Positions 1-9,440 of a stretch of 64,000 bases of DNA are shown in pieces. Made by a program: the position numbers and the translations under genes. The DNA is taken from assembly GCA_019695055.1 (NCBI GenBank), contig JAIBAT010000135.1, positions 1 through 64,000 on the forward strand, in the 5' to 3' direction. Position 1 is the first letter of the stretch, and each line of letters begins with the position of its first letter. Origin of the DNA: Candidatus Sumerlaeaceae bacterium (GTDB lineage: Bacteria > Sumerlaeota > Sumerlaeia > Sumerlaeales > Sumerlaeaceae). The notes beneath the pieces were generated by a model. The model saw nothing but the letters and a program-made list of their open reading frames with translations. It ran no database searches and was not told the origin of the DNA.

Positions 1-2184
1 CAGTACCAGGAACTGCACGAGTTGACGGGTGCGTCGGGCGGCAAGATCAAGGTTTACACGTTCGATGGCGACACGCCGTCCAACGCACGTCGCGCGATCC
101 GTATGGCGGGCAACATTGTGCTGACCAATCCTGATATGCTGCACACAGGCATCCTGCCGAACCATACGGGTTGGATCAAGCTGTTCGAACGGCTGCGATA
201 CATTGTGATTGATGAGGTCCACCACTATCGGGGCGTTTTCGGTTCTCATGTGGCGAACGTCATGCGGCGGCTGGCGCGTATCTGCGAATTTTACGGTTCG
301 AAGCCCCAGTTCATCTGCTGCTCGGCCACCATTGCCAATCCCGGCGAGGTGGCGGGGCGATTGACGGGGCGAAACTTCCGGGTGGTGGACGACAACGGCG
401 CGCCGTCGGGGGAAAAGTATTTTCTTTTTTACAATCCGCCGGTCGTGAACGAGGAATTGGGCATCCGGCGCGGAGTGGTGAACGAAGCGCGACGCCTGGC
501 CACGCGTTTCCTGGCAGCAGAGGCGCAGACTATCGTGTTTGCGCGGAGCCGGATGCGGGTGGAGGTGCTGTTGAATTACCTCAAGAAAACCATGGTCAGG
601 CTGCACAAGAATCCCGCGCGCATCGCGGGGTACCGCGGCGGGTACCTGCCAAACGAGCGACGGGCCATCGAGCAGGGAATCAAGAGCGGGGAAATCCTTG
701 GAGTGGTCAGCACAAACGCACTGGAGCTTGGGATTGATATCGGCCAGCTTCGCGCGGCCATCATTGCGGGGTATCCAGGTTCAGTGGCCAGCACATGGCA
801 GCAAGCCGGGCGCGCAGGACGCAAGGCGGAGACGGCCGTGATTGTGATGGTGGCCAACTCGTCGCCGCTGGACCAATACCTGATCACCCATCCCGACTAT
901 TTCTTTGGCAAGGCACCTGAGACCGCCATCGTCAATCCGGACAACGTGGCCATTCTGGCGAATCACATCAAGTGCGCTGCATTTGAACTGCCCTTTGCCG
1001 AGGGTGAGGATTTCGGCGATGTGAACCCGTTGCCGGTGCTGCAATACCTGACAGACGAGCACGTTCTGCATCATTCAGGCGGGAAGTGGCACTGGTCGAG
1101 CGACGTGTATCCGAGCGAGCACATCTCACTGCGGAGCGCGAGCGCCGAGAACTTCGTCGTCGTGAACGTGGCAGCCAAGAACCAGATCATGGCCGAGATT
1201 GATTACGATTCGGCCCCGTTCCTGATCCACACGGAAGCCATCTATATGCACATGAGCCAGACCTACTACATCGAAAACCTCGATTGGGAACGTCGGACGG
1301 CCTATGCGCGGCCGCAGGAATCGGACTATTATACGGACGCACTGGCAAAGACGGATATCCGCGTCATCCAAACAGATTTGTCCGAGGAATACTTTGAAAC
1401 CGGGGTCGTGGAGGATCCCCTCCCCTCTTCGGCCGTGGATCGTCTGGGCCAGGGCGAGGAGTTCCCCATCAATAAGAAGCCCGAGAAGTATCCGCCAGCG
1501 GCGCGGGATCTGCCTCCGCACGGCCCCGAGGTGGTGGGGCGCAAGATCGAGGAGGCCATCGGGCGCCTGCTGCCGGAGCATGGGCATTCCGACAGCGCTG
1601 GAAAACGCCTTAATATTGCGATCCCCAACCCCTTGCTGTCGCGGAATTTTGGCGAGGTGGCGGTGGTGACACTGGTGGCCAAGTATAAGAAGATCCGATT
1701 TGAAACCCACGAAAACGTTGGCTACGGAGACATCTCCGTGCCGCCGCTGGAAATGCAGACCGAGTCGTACTGGCTGACGTTCACAGAAGAAGCCAAGGCC
1801 TGGATGGACCAGGCGCGGCTGGATCTGGCCTCGGCGCTTGGCGGGCTGGCGTCGTTATTGTCGCATGTGGTGCCGCTTTATGTGCTCTGCGACCCGCGGG
1901 ACGTGGCTTGCGTACCCATGGTGCGGGCCCCGCACGATGAAAGGCCAACGATCTACTTGTTCGACAAATATCCGGGTGGCATCGGTCTGGCCCGCAAAGT
2001 GTTTGACCTGGACATGAAGATTCTGAGGGCAGCGCGTGAGATCCTGGCGGGATGCGGCTGCTCGGAGGGATGTCCGGCTTGCACGGGCCCCGCCGTGGGA
2101 TTGAACAGCCACTCGAAGATTAGTGCGTGGGTCCTGCTTGACGCGATGCTGTCCGGCCCACCGCCGAAGGGCGCGGATGCGTAG
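1..2184 (+). CDS. YprA/MrfA-like superfamily 2 DNA helicase with DUF1998 domain, 5' truncated
   Basis: The frame is open from base 1, so the start and the Walker A motif lie upstream of the window. Visible helicase motifs are DEVH (motif II, about 211-222), SAT (motif III, about 322-330), and STNALELGIDIG followed by QAGRAGR (motifs V and VI, about 710-823). The C-terminal third matches the DUF1998/MZB region and carries a four-cysteine cluster, CGCSEGCPAC, near 2053-2082. This layout is typical of the YprA (MrfA)/Hrq1 group, 3'-5' DNA helicases in which the cysteines bind zinc; B. subtilis MrfA acts in mitomycin-C repair. The stop overlaps the next gene by 8 bases, so the two are probably co-transcribed. 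The family is clear; the exact substrate is inferred. Confidence 0.9.
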   Translation, partial: QYQELHELTGASGGKIKVYTFDGDTPSNARRAIRMAGNIVLTNPDMLHTGILPNHTGWIKLFERLRYIVIDEVHHYRGVFGSHVANVMRRLARICEFYGSKPQFICCSATIANPGEVAGRLTGRNFRVVDDNGAPSGEKYFLFYNPPVVNEELGIRRGVVNEARRLATRFLAAEAQTIVFARSRMRVEVLLNYLKKTMVRLHKNPARIAGYRGGYLPNERRAIEQGIKSGEILGVVSTNALELGIDIGQLRAAIIAGYPGSVASTWQQAGRAGRKAETAVIVMVANSSPLDQYLITHPDYFFGKAPETAIVNPDNVAILANHIKCAAFELPFAEGEDFGDVNPLPVLQYLTDEHVLHHSGGKWHWSSDVYPSEHISLRSASAENFVVVNVAAKNQIMAEIDYDSAPFLIHTEAIYMHMSQTYYIENLDWERRTAYARPQESDYYTDALAKTDIRVIQTDLSEEYFETGVVEDPLPSSAVDRLGQGEEFPINKKPEKYPPAARDLPPHGPEVVGRKIEEAIGRLLPEHGHSDSAGKRLNIAIPNPLLSRNFGEVAVVTLVAKYKKIRFETHENVGYGDISVPPLEMQTESYWLTFTEEAKAWMDQARLDLASALGGLASLLSHVVPLYVLCDPRDVACVPMVRAPHDERPTIYLFDKYPGGIGLARKVFDLDMKILRAAREILAGCGCSEGCPACTGPAVGLNSHSKISAWVLLDAMLSGPPPKGADA

Positions 2185-2839
2185 TCGCCCCCGAATCAAG
2201 ATTTGCTGTATCAGCAGCCTCGAGGAGGCGCACACGGCCATTAAGTGCGGCGCGGATGCTGTGGGACTTGTATCGAAAATGCCCAGCGGGCCGGGCGTAA
2301 TTGATGAGAATCTGATCGCTGAGATCGCGCGCGCGATCCCCCCCGGCGTGGCGAGTTTCCTGCTGACGTCGCTGCAGGATGCGGACGCCATCATTACCCA
2401 GCATCGGCGACTGCGGACCAACACCATTCAGATTTGTGACCGGCTGGAGTCCGGCACCTACGATGACCTGCGCAAGGCCATGCCGGGCGTGGGGCTGGTT
2501 CAGGTGGTTCATGTGTCTGGACCCGAATCCGTCGAGGAAGCGCGCGAAGTGGCACGGCATGTGGACGCTCTGCTGCTGGATTCCGGCAACCAGTCGCTGG
2601 CGGTCAAGGAACTCGGTGGCACCGGCCGCACACATGACTGGCAATGGAGCCGTGAAATTCGCGAGGCGTCTGGCAAACCCGTCTATCTCGCCGGCGGAAT
2701 CAATGGCAGCAATGTGTCGGCGGCTTGGGAAACGGTCCGTCCGTTTGGATTCGACCTCTGCAGCAGTGTTCGAACCAACGGTCTGCTCGATGCAGATAAG
2801 CTTCGCGAATTCATGAACCGGGCCTCGGACCTTGGCTGA
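2177..2839 (+). CDS. trpF: Phosphoribosylanthranilate isomerase
   Basis: This 220-residue protein has the TrpF beta/alpha-barrel pattern. The N-terminal RIKICC strand carries the catalytic Cys (family KICG), GADAVGLV follows, and a central LLLDSGN holds the catalytic Asp. The phosphate-binding end reads LAGGINGSNV, then FGFDLCSSV. TrpF isomerises N-(5'-phosphoribosyl)anthranilate in tryptophan synthesis. I chose ATG 2177 because the protein then begins a few residues before RIKICC; an upstream extension to 2123 would sit wholly inside the helicase gene. The gene overlaps the helicase by 8 bases and no other trp gene is in the window, so trpF is outside a trp operon. The final LCSSV differs from the common DVSSGVE, so a related isomerase is possible but less likely. 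Confidence 0.82.
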   Translation: MRSRPRIKICCISSLEEAHTAIKCGADAVGLVSKMPSGPGVIDENLIAEIARAIPPGVASFLLTSLQDADAIITQHRRLRTNTIQICDRLESGTYDDLRKAMPGVGLVQVVHVSGPESVEEAREVARHVDALLLDSGNQSLAVKELGGTGRTHDWQWSREIREASGKPVYLAGGINGSNVSAAWETVRPFGFDLCSSVRTNGLLDADKLREFMNRASDLG

Positions 2840-2938
2840 TGGAAGACTCCTTGCAAAGAATCTGAAGCATGGGATCTTAATAGAAATCTCACAAAGCTAT
2901 TTTTCGGCACCCGCCCCGAATCCCAAGGAGCCTTTTTA

Positions 2939-3901
2939 ATGACATCGCCCGCACCAAACGCCATATTCACACAAGCGGAACTCTCCAACTCTCACTGGTA
3001 CATGGGCCATTTGATGAGCATACTGGTCGATGGTGGCGACACAGGCGGCGCCTACACATTTACCACCAACATCCAGCGGAAAGGTTTCGAGCCACCGCCC
3101 CACATCCACTCCAAGGAACACGAACTATTCTATCATTTCGATGGCGAGTTTGAGTACTCGGGAGGCAAGGACAAGTTCCACGCCAAGGCCGGGAGTACTG
3201 TCTTTCTTCCGAAGGATGTGGCCCATCAGTTTCAAATCCTTTCCGACCAAAGCCGCATGATCATTCTGCTGACCCCTTCGGGATTCGATCAGTTCTTCCT
3301 GGCCCATAGCAGACCCGCGGAACATCTGGATACCCCACCTGACCCGTCAGAGCCGGTGAACATTCCCCAAATGATTCAGATGGCCACAGAGTTTGGTTGC
3401 TCGTTTCTTCAGCCGGGACAGGTGCCCGCTGATGTGGCGATGCCGGGCGGTGCGTTGAAGCCTGTTCATCAAGCAGCGGGAGCAGGTGAGAAATTGAAGG
3501 TCGTCGGCATGGAAATGACGGTTAAGATCAATGGTGACGATTCGGGCGGCGCCTTTACATTCGTGGAAGTGGTATTGCCTCCGGGGACCGGTGCACCATT
3601 TCATAGCCTGGGCCTACGCGACGAAGCAATCTATGTCCTTGAAGGTGAACTGACGGTGCGGGCAGGGGACGAGACTCGAACTGTAAGTTCTCACAAGCTG
3701 GCGTATATGCCGAGGGGAGTGCCATTCGGTTACTTCAACAATGGACTGTCCAACGTGAAGATGTTGTTACTTATCACACCGGGGCATTTCGAGGAGTTCT
3801 TTCGAGAAATCGCCAGCGCCGTGGCACCAACGCCCGGACAGATCGGCGAAATTTCCGCGAAGCATGGCGTGACAATCCTTGGTCCGCCGCCAATAACCTG
3901 A
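2939..3901 (+). CDS. Double-cupin protein, quercetin-dioxygenase-like
   Basis: The protein has 320 residues and two cupin halves. The first (about 30-130) has the metal-site pattern PPHIHSKEHELFY, with the last histidine in VFLPKDVAHQF. The second (about 175-290) keeps the fold pattern (PFHSLGLRDEAIYVLEGEL and AYMPRGVPFGYF), but the final histidine is replaced by Phe-Gly and the first pair is reduced to one histidine, so its metal site looks degenerate. AAGGAG at 2925-2930 lies 8 bases before ATG 2939, which fixes the start. There is no signal peptide. Double cupins include quercetinases and many proteins of unknown function; no substrate can be named here. The gene converges with mgtE, whose end lies only 6 bases away. 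Confidence 0.75.
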   Translation: MTSPAPNAIFTQAELSNSHWYMGHLMSILVDGGDTGGAYTFTTNIQRKGFEPPPHIHSKEHELFYHFDGEFEYSGGKDKFHAKAGSTVFLPKDVAHQFQILSDQSRMIILLTPSGFDQFFLAHSRPAEHLDTPPDPSEPVNIPQMIQMATEFGCSFLQPGQVPADVAMPGGALKPVHQAAGAGEKLKVVGMEMTVKINGDDSGGAFTFVEVVLPPGTGAPFHSLGLRDEAIYVLEGELTVRAGDETRTVSSHKLAYMPRGVPFGYFNNGLSNVKMLLLITPGHFEEFFREIASAVAPTPGQIGEISAKHGVTILGPPPIT

Positions 3902-3907
3902 ATCGGG

Positions 3908-5287
3908 CTACAAAAGGGTGCCGTGAAGAATGACGAGGGCCACTGAGAAGTAAATCACCAGCCCCGTGACGTCGACCATGGTTGCCACAAAAGGAGCTGA
4001 CGAGACGGCGGGGTCCAATCCCACCCGGCGCAGGACCAGGGGCAGCATAGAGCCGGAAAGAGTTCCCCAGAGAACCACGCCGATCAACGTGAAGAAAATT
4101 GTGATCGCCACGAGCAGCCAGTGCGGGCCGTAAATTGTGGAAAAGGTGGACCATACGGCGATCCGGGCGAATCCTATTGCGCCAAGGAGTGACCCAAGGG
4201 CCAGGCCACTCAAAATCTCCCGCTTCATGACCCGCCACCAGTCACGAAGCCGAATTTCACCAAGACTCAGCGCACGAATGACCAGGGTGGAGGCCTGGGA
4301 CCCACTGTTACCGCCACTGGAAATAATCAGGGGGACAAAGAGCATGAGAACAACCGCCTTCTTTAGCTCGTCCTCGAAAAAAGCCATCGCCGTGGCGGTC
4401 AGCATCTCGCCCAGGAATAGGACCACGAGCCATGTGGCGCGCTTCTTGATCATTCGCTGGAAAGGGGTGGTCATGTACGGTTCATCAAGAGCTTCCATAC
4501 CACCGATTTTCTGGATGTCCTCGGTGGCCTCGTTTGTTGCCACGTCCAGCACGTCGTCACCTGTGATGATTCCGACCAGCATCCCTTCCGAATCGGTGAC
4601 CGGGAGGGCGGAACGGTCGTACTTCTTAAAGGCGGCAATGGCGGTTTCCTGGTCGTCTGTCGCCATTAGCGCCCGCACCGTGCTGCCCATCAGGGCCTCC
4701 ACCTTTGAATCCAGCGGGGCCATGAGGATTTTTCCGATGGTGATATCGTCGAGAAGGGTTCCCGAGGAGTCCACCACATAAATCACATTCAACGTTTCAC
4801 TTCGCCGCCCGTAGGCGCGGATATGATCCAGTACCTGCTGTAACGTCCAGTTGGGTTGGACTGCGACATAGTTGGGCGTCATGCGGCGCCCGACGCTTTC
4901 CTCCGGATAGCCCAGAAGTTTCTTGGCAGTTTCCAGTTCCTCCGGGGACAACAGCTCCAACATCCGGCGCGTGGCCTGGGCCGGCAATTCCTCGAGAAGG
5001 GCAGTACGGTCGTCGGGGGACATGCAGTTTAGAATATCCGCCGCCTGCTTCTCGCTCATGGCCCGCAGCAGATTCTCCTGTTCTTCCAGCGGCAGGTACT
5101 CGAACACATGAGCCGCCTGTACCCGGGGAAGAATTCGGAATATGACGGCCTTATCCTCTGCCGGCAGGTCCATCACGATGTCTGCCGCGTCGGGGGGATC
5201 CAAATCCTGCATGACTTCGCGCAGTGAGGCAAAGTCCTGCGCGGCAATCATTTCCTTTATTTCTGGGAGCAGCAGATTCCCGAGCAT
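3908..5287 (-). CDS. mgtE: Magnesium transporter MgtE
   Basis: This 459-residue protein has the full MgtE plan. An N-terminal helical domain (about 1-130) contains repeated DPPDAADIV and LLEELPAQ-type segments. A CBS pair (about 135-260) follows, including LDDITIGKIL and DSEGMLVGIITGDDVLDV. Five membrane helices (about 280-459) complete it. The pore signature GGNSGSQA and the helix with ATMVDVTGL, whose Asp lies at the ion site in the family, are present. MgtE is a homodimeric inner-membrane Mg2+ channel gated by Mg2+ binding to the N and CBS domains. The start is ATG 5287. A hairpin lies in its leader at 5311-5335. The gene stands alone between convergent and tandem neighbours. Confidence 0.95.
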   Translation of the reverse strand: MLGNLLLPEIKEMIAAQDFASLREVMQDLDPPDAADIVMDLPAEDKAVIFRILPRVQAAHVFEYLPLEEQENLLRAMSEKQAADILNCMSPDDRTALLEELPAQATRRMLELLSPEELETAKKLLGYPEESVGRRMTPNYVAVQPNWTLQQVLDHIRAYGRRSETLNVIYVVDSSGTLLDDITIGKILMAPLDSKVEALMGSTVRALMATDDQETAIAAFKKYDRSALPVTDSEGMLVGIITGDDVLDVATNEATEDIQKIGGMEALDEPYMTTPFQRMIKKRATWLVVLFLGEMLTATAMAFFEDELKKAVVLMLFVPLIISSGGNSGSQASTLVIRALSLGEIRLRDWWRVMKREILSGLALGSLLGAIGFARIAVWSTFSTIYGPHWLLVAITIFFTLIGVVLWGTLSGSMLPLVLRRVGLDPAVSSAPFVATMVDVTGLVIYFSVALVILHGTLL

Positions 5288-5310
5288 TACAAAGTCCGAT
5301 CCTGATTATC

Positions 5311-5335
5311 TCAGATAGGGGCGGGAGCTATCTGA
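5311..5335 (-). promoter_or_regulatory. 8-bp inverted repeat in the mgtE leader
   Basis: TCAGATAG (5311-5318) and CTATCTGA (5328-5335) form a perfect 8-bp stem around a 9-base purine-rich loop, 24 bases before the mgtE start codon. It could be an operator or an RNA hairpin that affects translation. It is far too short to be an M-box riboswitch, and no U-run follows, so it is not a classic terminator. Function is unknown. Confidence 0.35.
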
Positions 5336-5406
5336 CGGGAGCGGCGACCATTGCCCGCCTCCCTCACCGTTGCAAGCGGCAAGTGCAGGCCGCCGGCCGA
5401 AAAGTC

Positions 5407-6501
5407 TCAGCGGGATTCCAACGCCGCAACAATGGCGGTCAGGATCATTCCGACCTGGGTTGAAAAGGGCACGGGGCGTAAATGATACGCCTGAAGTAGT
5501 TTTCTCAAAGCTTCTGTGCGGTTTGGTCCGGCGAGTGCCCTGGCAGAAACGAGAGAGGCGCGAAAACGGGTGTATGCGGTGTCTGGGCCCGGAGGGTTGG
5601 AACGGGTTTGCGCCCCATCAATTAAGAAAATCGGCATTTCCGTTACCATGACACGGGGATCCCCGCCAAGGGATTGGACGTACTCCATGGAACTGGGACG
5701 GAAAAGGCCCGCCGTGTCCACGTCGTTTTGTGACAGGAAGTATTCACGCATCGCGGTGCAGGTCGGGGTGGTGCAAAACCCAGGGGCAATTCGATGAAAC
5801 CCCTTTTCCCCGTGTCGTTCAATATCGTGCAGGGGCAGGTTTCTGACAGCGGCCTCGGCTGCCATGATAGCCTGGAAGGATGCGCTTTCCCCGACCCAAT
5901 CGCGACCAATGAGAAACCAAGCTCCCTCCGCAAAGGCCATCCCATGAAGGGAACCATGAAGGTGAAACGGGGCTCCCTGTTCAAGGAAACCGGCGACCGC
6001 AATATTCTCAGGCCTTGGAGGCATAGAGCACGCCGGGGCCAATTTAGACCAATTCTTCGGCTCCGGGTAACCAAACTCGATGTCATCACCGGGCAGTTCC
6101 CTGATGACGTTTTGAAAATAGGCGAATGGGTCTGCCGGATCAGAAAACCAGGCGCAATTTGCCGCCGCACCGTCGGGATTGATCTGCGGGCAGACGAAAA
6201 ACGTGAAATCCCGCAACAATTCCTGCCCCCGTGAATCCGAAATCAGCCACCGTGAAAATGCGACTGCAGCCATGGGCCCGGCAGGTTCGTCCGCGTGGGC
6301 TCCGGCTGTGATGCTGACATGCCGGGTTCCAGAGCCGAAACGATAGCCCCATAGCGGCAAACCAGCCCTCGAATTGCCAATGCGATTCACCGCAATTTTA
6401 GCCCCCGAACGCCCGGCTACCGACCGAAGTTCCCCCCCAACCCTCTCGGGGACATCCTCGATCACAAAATCCAACGGAATGGAATAGGGGTCGATGTGCA
6501 T
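5407..6501 (-). CDS. M14-family zinc carboxypeptidase-like protein
   Basis: The 364-residue protein shows the M14 (carboxypeptidase A/succinylglutamate desuccinylase-like) pattern. GAHADEP supplies the HxxE zinc ligands, CPQINPDG is the Asn/Asp-Gly strand seen after the substrate pocket, and FHLHGSLHG supplies the third zinc histidine. VTEMPIFL near the C-terminus is a candidate for the catalytic Glu. No signal peptide is evident, so it is probably cytoplasmic. Such enzymes trim C-terminal residues from peptides or cell-wall fragments; the substrate here is unknown. The start is ATG 6501, with no strong Shine-Dalgarno. It lies upstream of mgtE on the same strand, 119 bases away, and could be co-transcribed with it. 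Confidence 0.75.
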   Translation of the reverse strand: MHIDPYSIPLDFVIEDVPERVGGELRSVAGRSGAKIAVNRIGNSRAGLPLWGYRFGSGTRHVSITAGAHADEPAGPMAAVAFSRWLISDSRGQELLRDFTFFVCPQINPDGAAANCAWFSDPADPFAYFQNVIRELPGDDIEFGYPEPKNWSKLAPACSMPPRPENIAVAGFLEQGAPFHLHGSLHGMAFAEGAWFLIGRDWVGESASFQAIMAAEAAVRNLPLHDIERHGEKGFHRIAPGFCTTPTCTAMREYFLSQNDVDTAGLFRPSSMEYVQSLGGDPRVMVTEMPIFLIDGAQTRSNPPGPDTAYTRFRASLVSARALAGPNRTEALRKLLQAYHLRPVPFSTQVGMILTAIVAALESR

Positions 6502-6624
6502 ACCGTGCTTACCAGAAAGGGAACAAGTCTGGCTTAACAGGATATTAGCAAGTGAGAAGGTTCAAGGGAACCGTTGGCTTGGCCCGCAAAATCACCAAGA
6601 CTGAAAACGGGGGTAAATCGATAA

Positions 6625-7149
6625 GTGGCAAGGCTTGAATTCTCAAGTTCCTCCAGTGGCGAGGAATCGGGACTGCCGTGGAAGGCCATTGGGCTTGTGT
6701 TGCTAATTGGGTGCAGCGGCGCGTATGGCTGGTACCAATACGTACAACTCAATCCACGGCCAAAACAGAACATCATGGCGCCGCAAGGCCGAATGACTGC
6801 TGCGAACAAGGGCAAGAACCCAGCCGCTCCCATGCTGGATAAGCTCAATCTGACCGATGCGCAGAAGGCCCAGATCGCTGCCATTGAGAAAGAAACCACA
6901 AATCCGGCCAAGATCCGGCGCGAAGTTGCAAAACTGCTGACTCCCGAGCAACAGGCCAAATCCAAACTGCTACGTGACGAAGCCGAAGCAGAACGCAAGC
7001 TGCGCCAGGAGAAGAAGGATCGCATGATTAAGGCAGCCGGTGGCGATCCAAACGCCATCAAGGAGAGAGACAAGCAATTGCAGGAGGCGCGCAGGGCCCG
7101 AAAGCAGGCTGCTGAGGCTGCGGCATCAACACCAGGAACCGCCAAATGA
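6625..7149 (+). CDS. Single-pass membrane protein with charged coiled-coil tail
   Basis: I do not recognise a family. The 174-residue product begins with a short Ser-rich cytoplasmic stretch, then one membrane helix (about 20-40, IGLVLLIGCSGAYGWYQYV). A linker leads to an Ala/Lys/Glu/Arg-rich helical tail (about 75-170) with coiled-coil character and a segment LNLTDAQKAQIAAIEKE. That segment recalls the LTxxQxxxI repeats of CpxP/Spy-like periplasmic proteins, but this is only a resemblance. The start is GTG 6625. The stop overlaps the pseudopilin start (ATGA at 7146-7149), which indicates translational coupling and suggests a role near the pilin or secretion machinery. Confidence 0.65.
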   Translation: MARLEFSSSSSGEESGLPWKAIGLVLLIGCSGAYGWYQYVQLNPRPKQNIMAPQGRMTAANKGKNPAAPMLDKLNLTDAQKAQIAAIEKETTNPAKIRREVAKLLTPEQQAKSKLLRDEAEAERKLRQEKKDRMIKAAGGDPNAIKERDKQLQEARRARKQAAEAAASTPGTAK

Positions 7150-7709
7150 TTTCCGTGCGAAGAAATGCATTTACACTCATAGAGCTTCTCGTGGTTGTGG
7201 CCATCATTGCCATCCTGGCGGCCATCGCTGTTCCGAATTTTCTCGAGGCGCAAATTCGCGCGAAGGTCACACGGGCGAAATCGGACATGCGCGTCATTGC
7301 CACGGCGCTGGAATCCTACCATGTGGACAATAACCACTACCCGGAAACCTATGTTACGCCACGCTGGGAGCGTTTCTTTCCCCTAACCACGCCCATTGCG
7401 TACATTAGTGCGGTCCCCGAGGATCCGTTCCAACTGGCCGTTGACGATGGCAACGTCATTGATTGGGGCCCGCGCCATGGGGGGTACAAGATGGGGGCCA
7501 CCCCAATCGACGCTCCCTCACGATTCGCGATATCGGGAAACGGTCCGGACAGGGATGAGGACTCGGTCCCCATCAAACTGTATCCGGGTTTCAGTTGGGC
7601 CGTCTTTACGGGTCAGGACCCTGACTATGATTACATGATCTATGATCCGACGAACGGCACGGTAAGCAGCGGAGATGTTTGGCGATGCAGCGACGCGCAG
7701 ATTCCGTGA
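7146..7709 (+). CDS. Type IV pilin/type II pseudopilin-like protein
   Basis: The 187-residue protein opens with a prepilin leader (MISVRRNA), then FTLIELLVVVAIIAILAAIA, the prepilin peptidase site and N-terminal helix, with the conserved Glu at mature +5. The residue before the cleaved bond is Ala in place of the usual Gly. The globular part has PNFLEAQIRAKVTRAKSDMR and HVDNNHYPE, close to GspG-like pseudopilins, followed by an Asp/Gly/Pro-rich C-terminal region. Such proteins are abundant in PVC-like and Sumerlaeota-like genomes. It is coupled by ATGA to the preceding membrane protein. Whether it joins a pilus or a secretion pseudopilus cannot be told from this window, which has no other pil or gsp gene. 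Confidence 0.85.
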   Translation: MISVRRNAFTLIELLVVVAIIAILAAIAVPNFLEAQIRAKVTRAKSDMRVIATALESYHVDNNHYPETYVTPRWERFFPLTTPIAYISAVPEDPFQLAVDDGNVIDWGPRHGGYKMGATPIDAPSRFAISGNGPDRDEDSVPIKLYPGFSWAVFTGQDPDYDYMIYDPTNGTVSSGDVWRCSDAQIP

Positions 7710-7718
7710 TTGATTTGA

Positions 7719-9374
<1,656 letters not shown>

Positions 9375-9401
9375 CCCATCCCAGCAATACCATGAGTTCC
9401 C

Positions 9402-9438
9402 AAACGGGGCGGACAATTTGTTCGCCCCGTTTTTCTTT
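9402..9438 (+). terminator. Intrinsic terminator after atpD
   Basis: AAACGGGGCG (9402-9411) pairs with CGCCCCGTTT (9423-9432) in a 10-bp stem with an 11-base loop, and the T-rich run TTTTTCTTTT follows. It lies 28 bases after the atpD stop and ends transcription before the convergent U32 gene. Confidence 0.9.
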
Positions 9439-9440
9439 TC

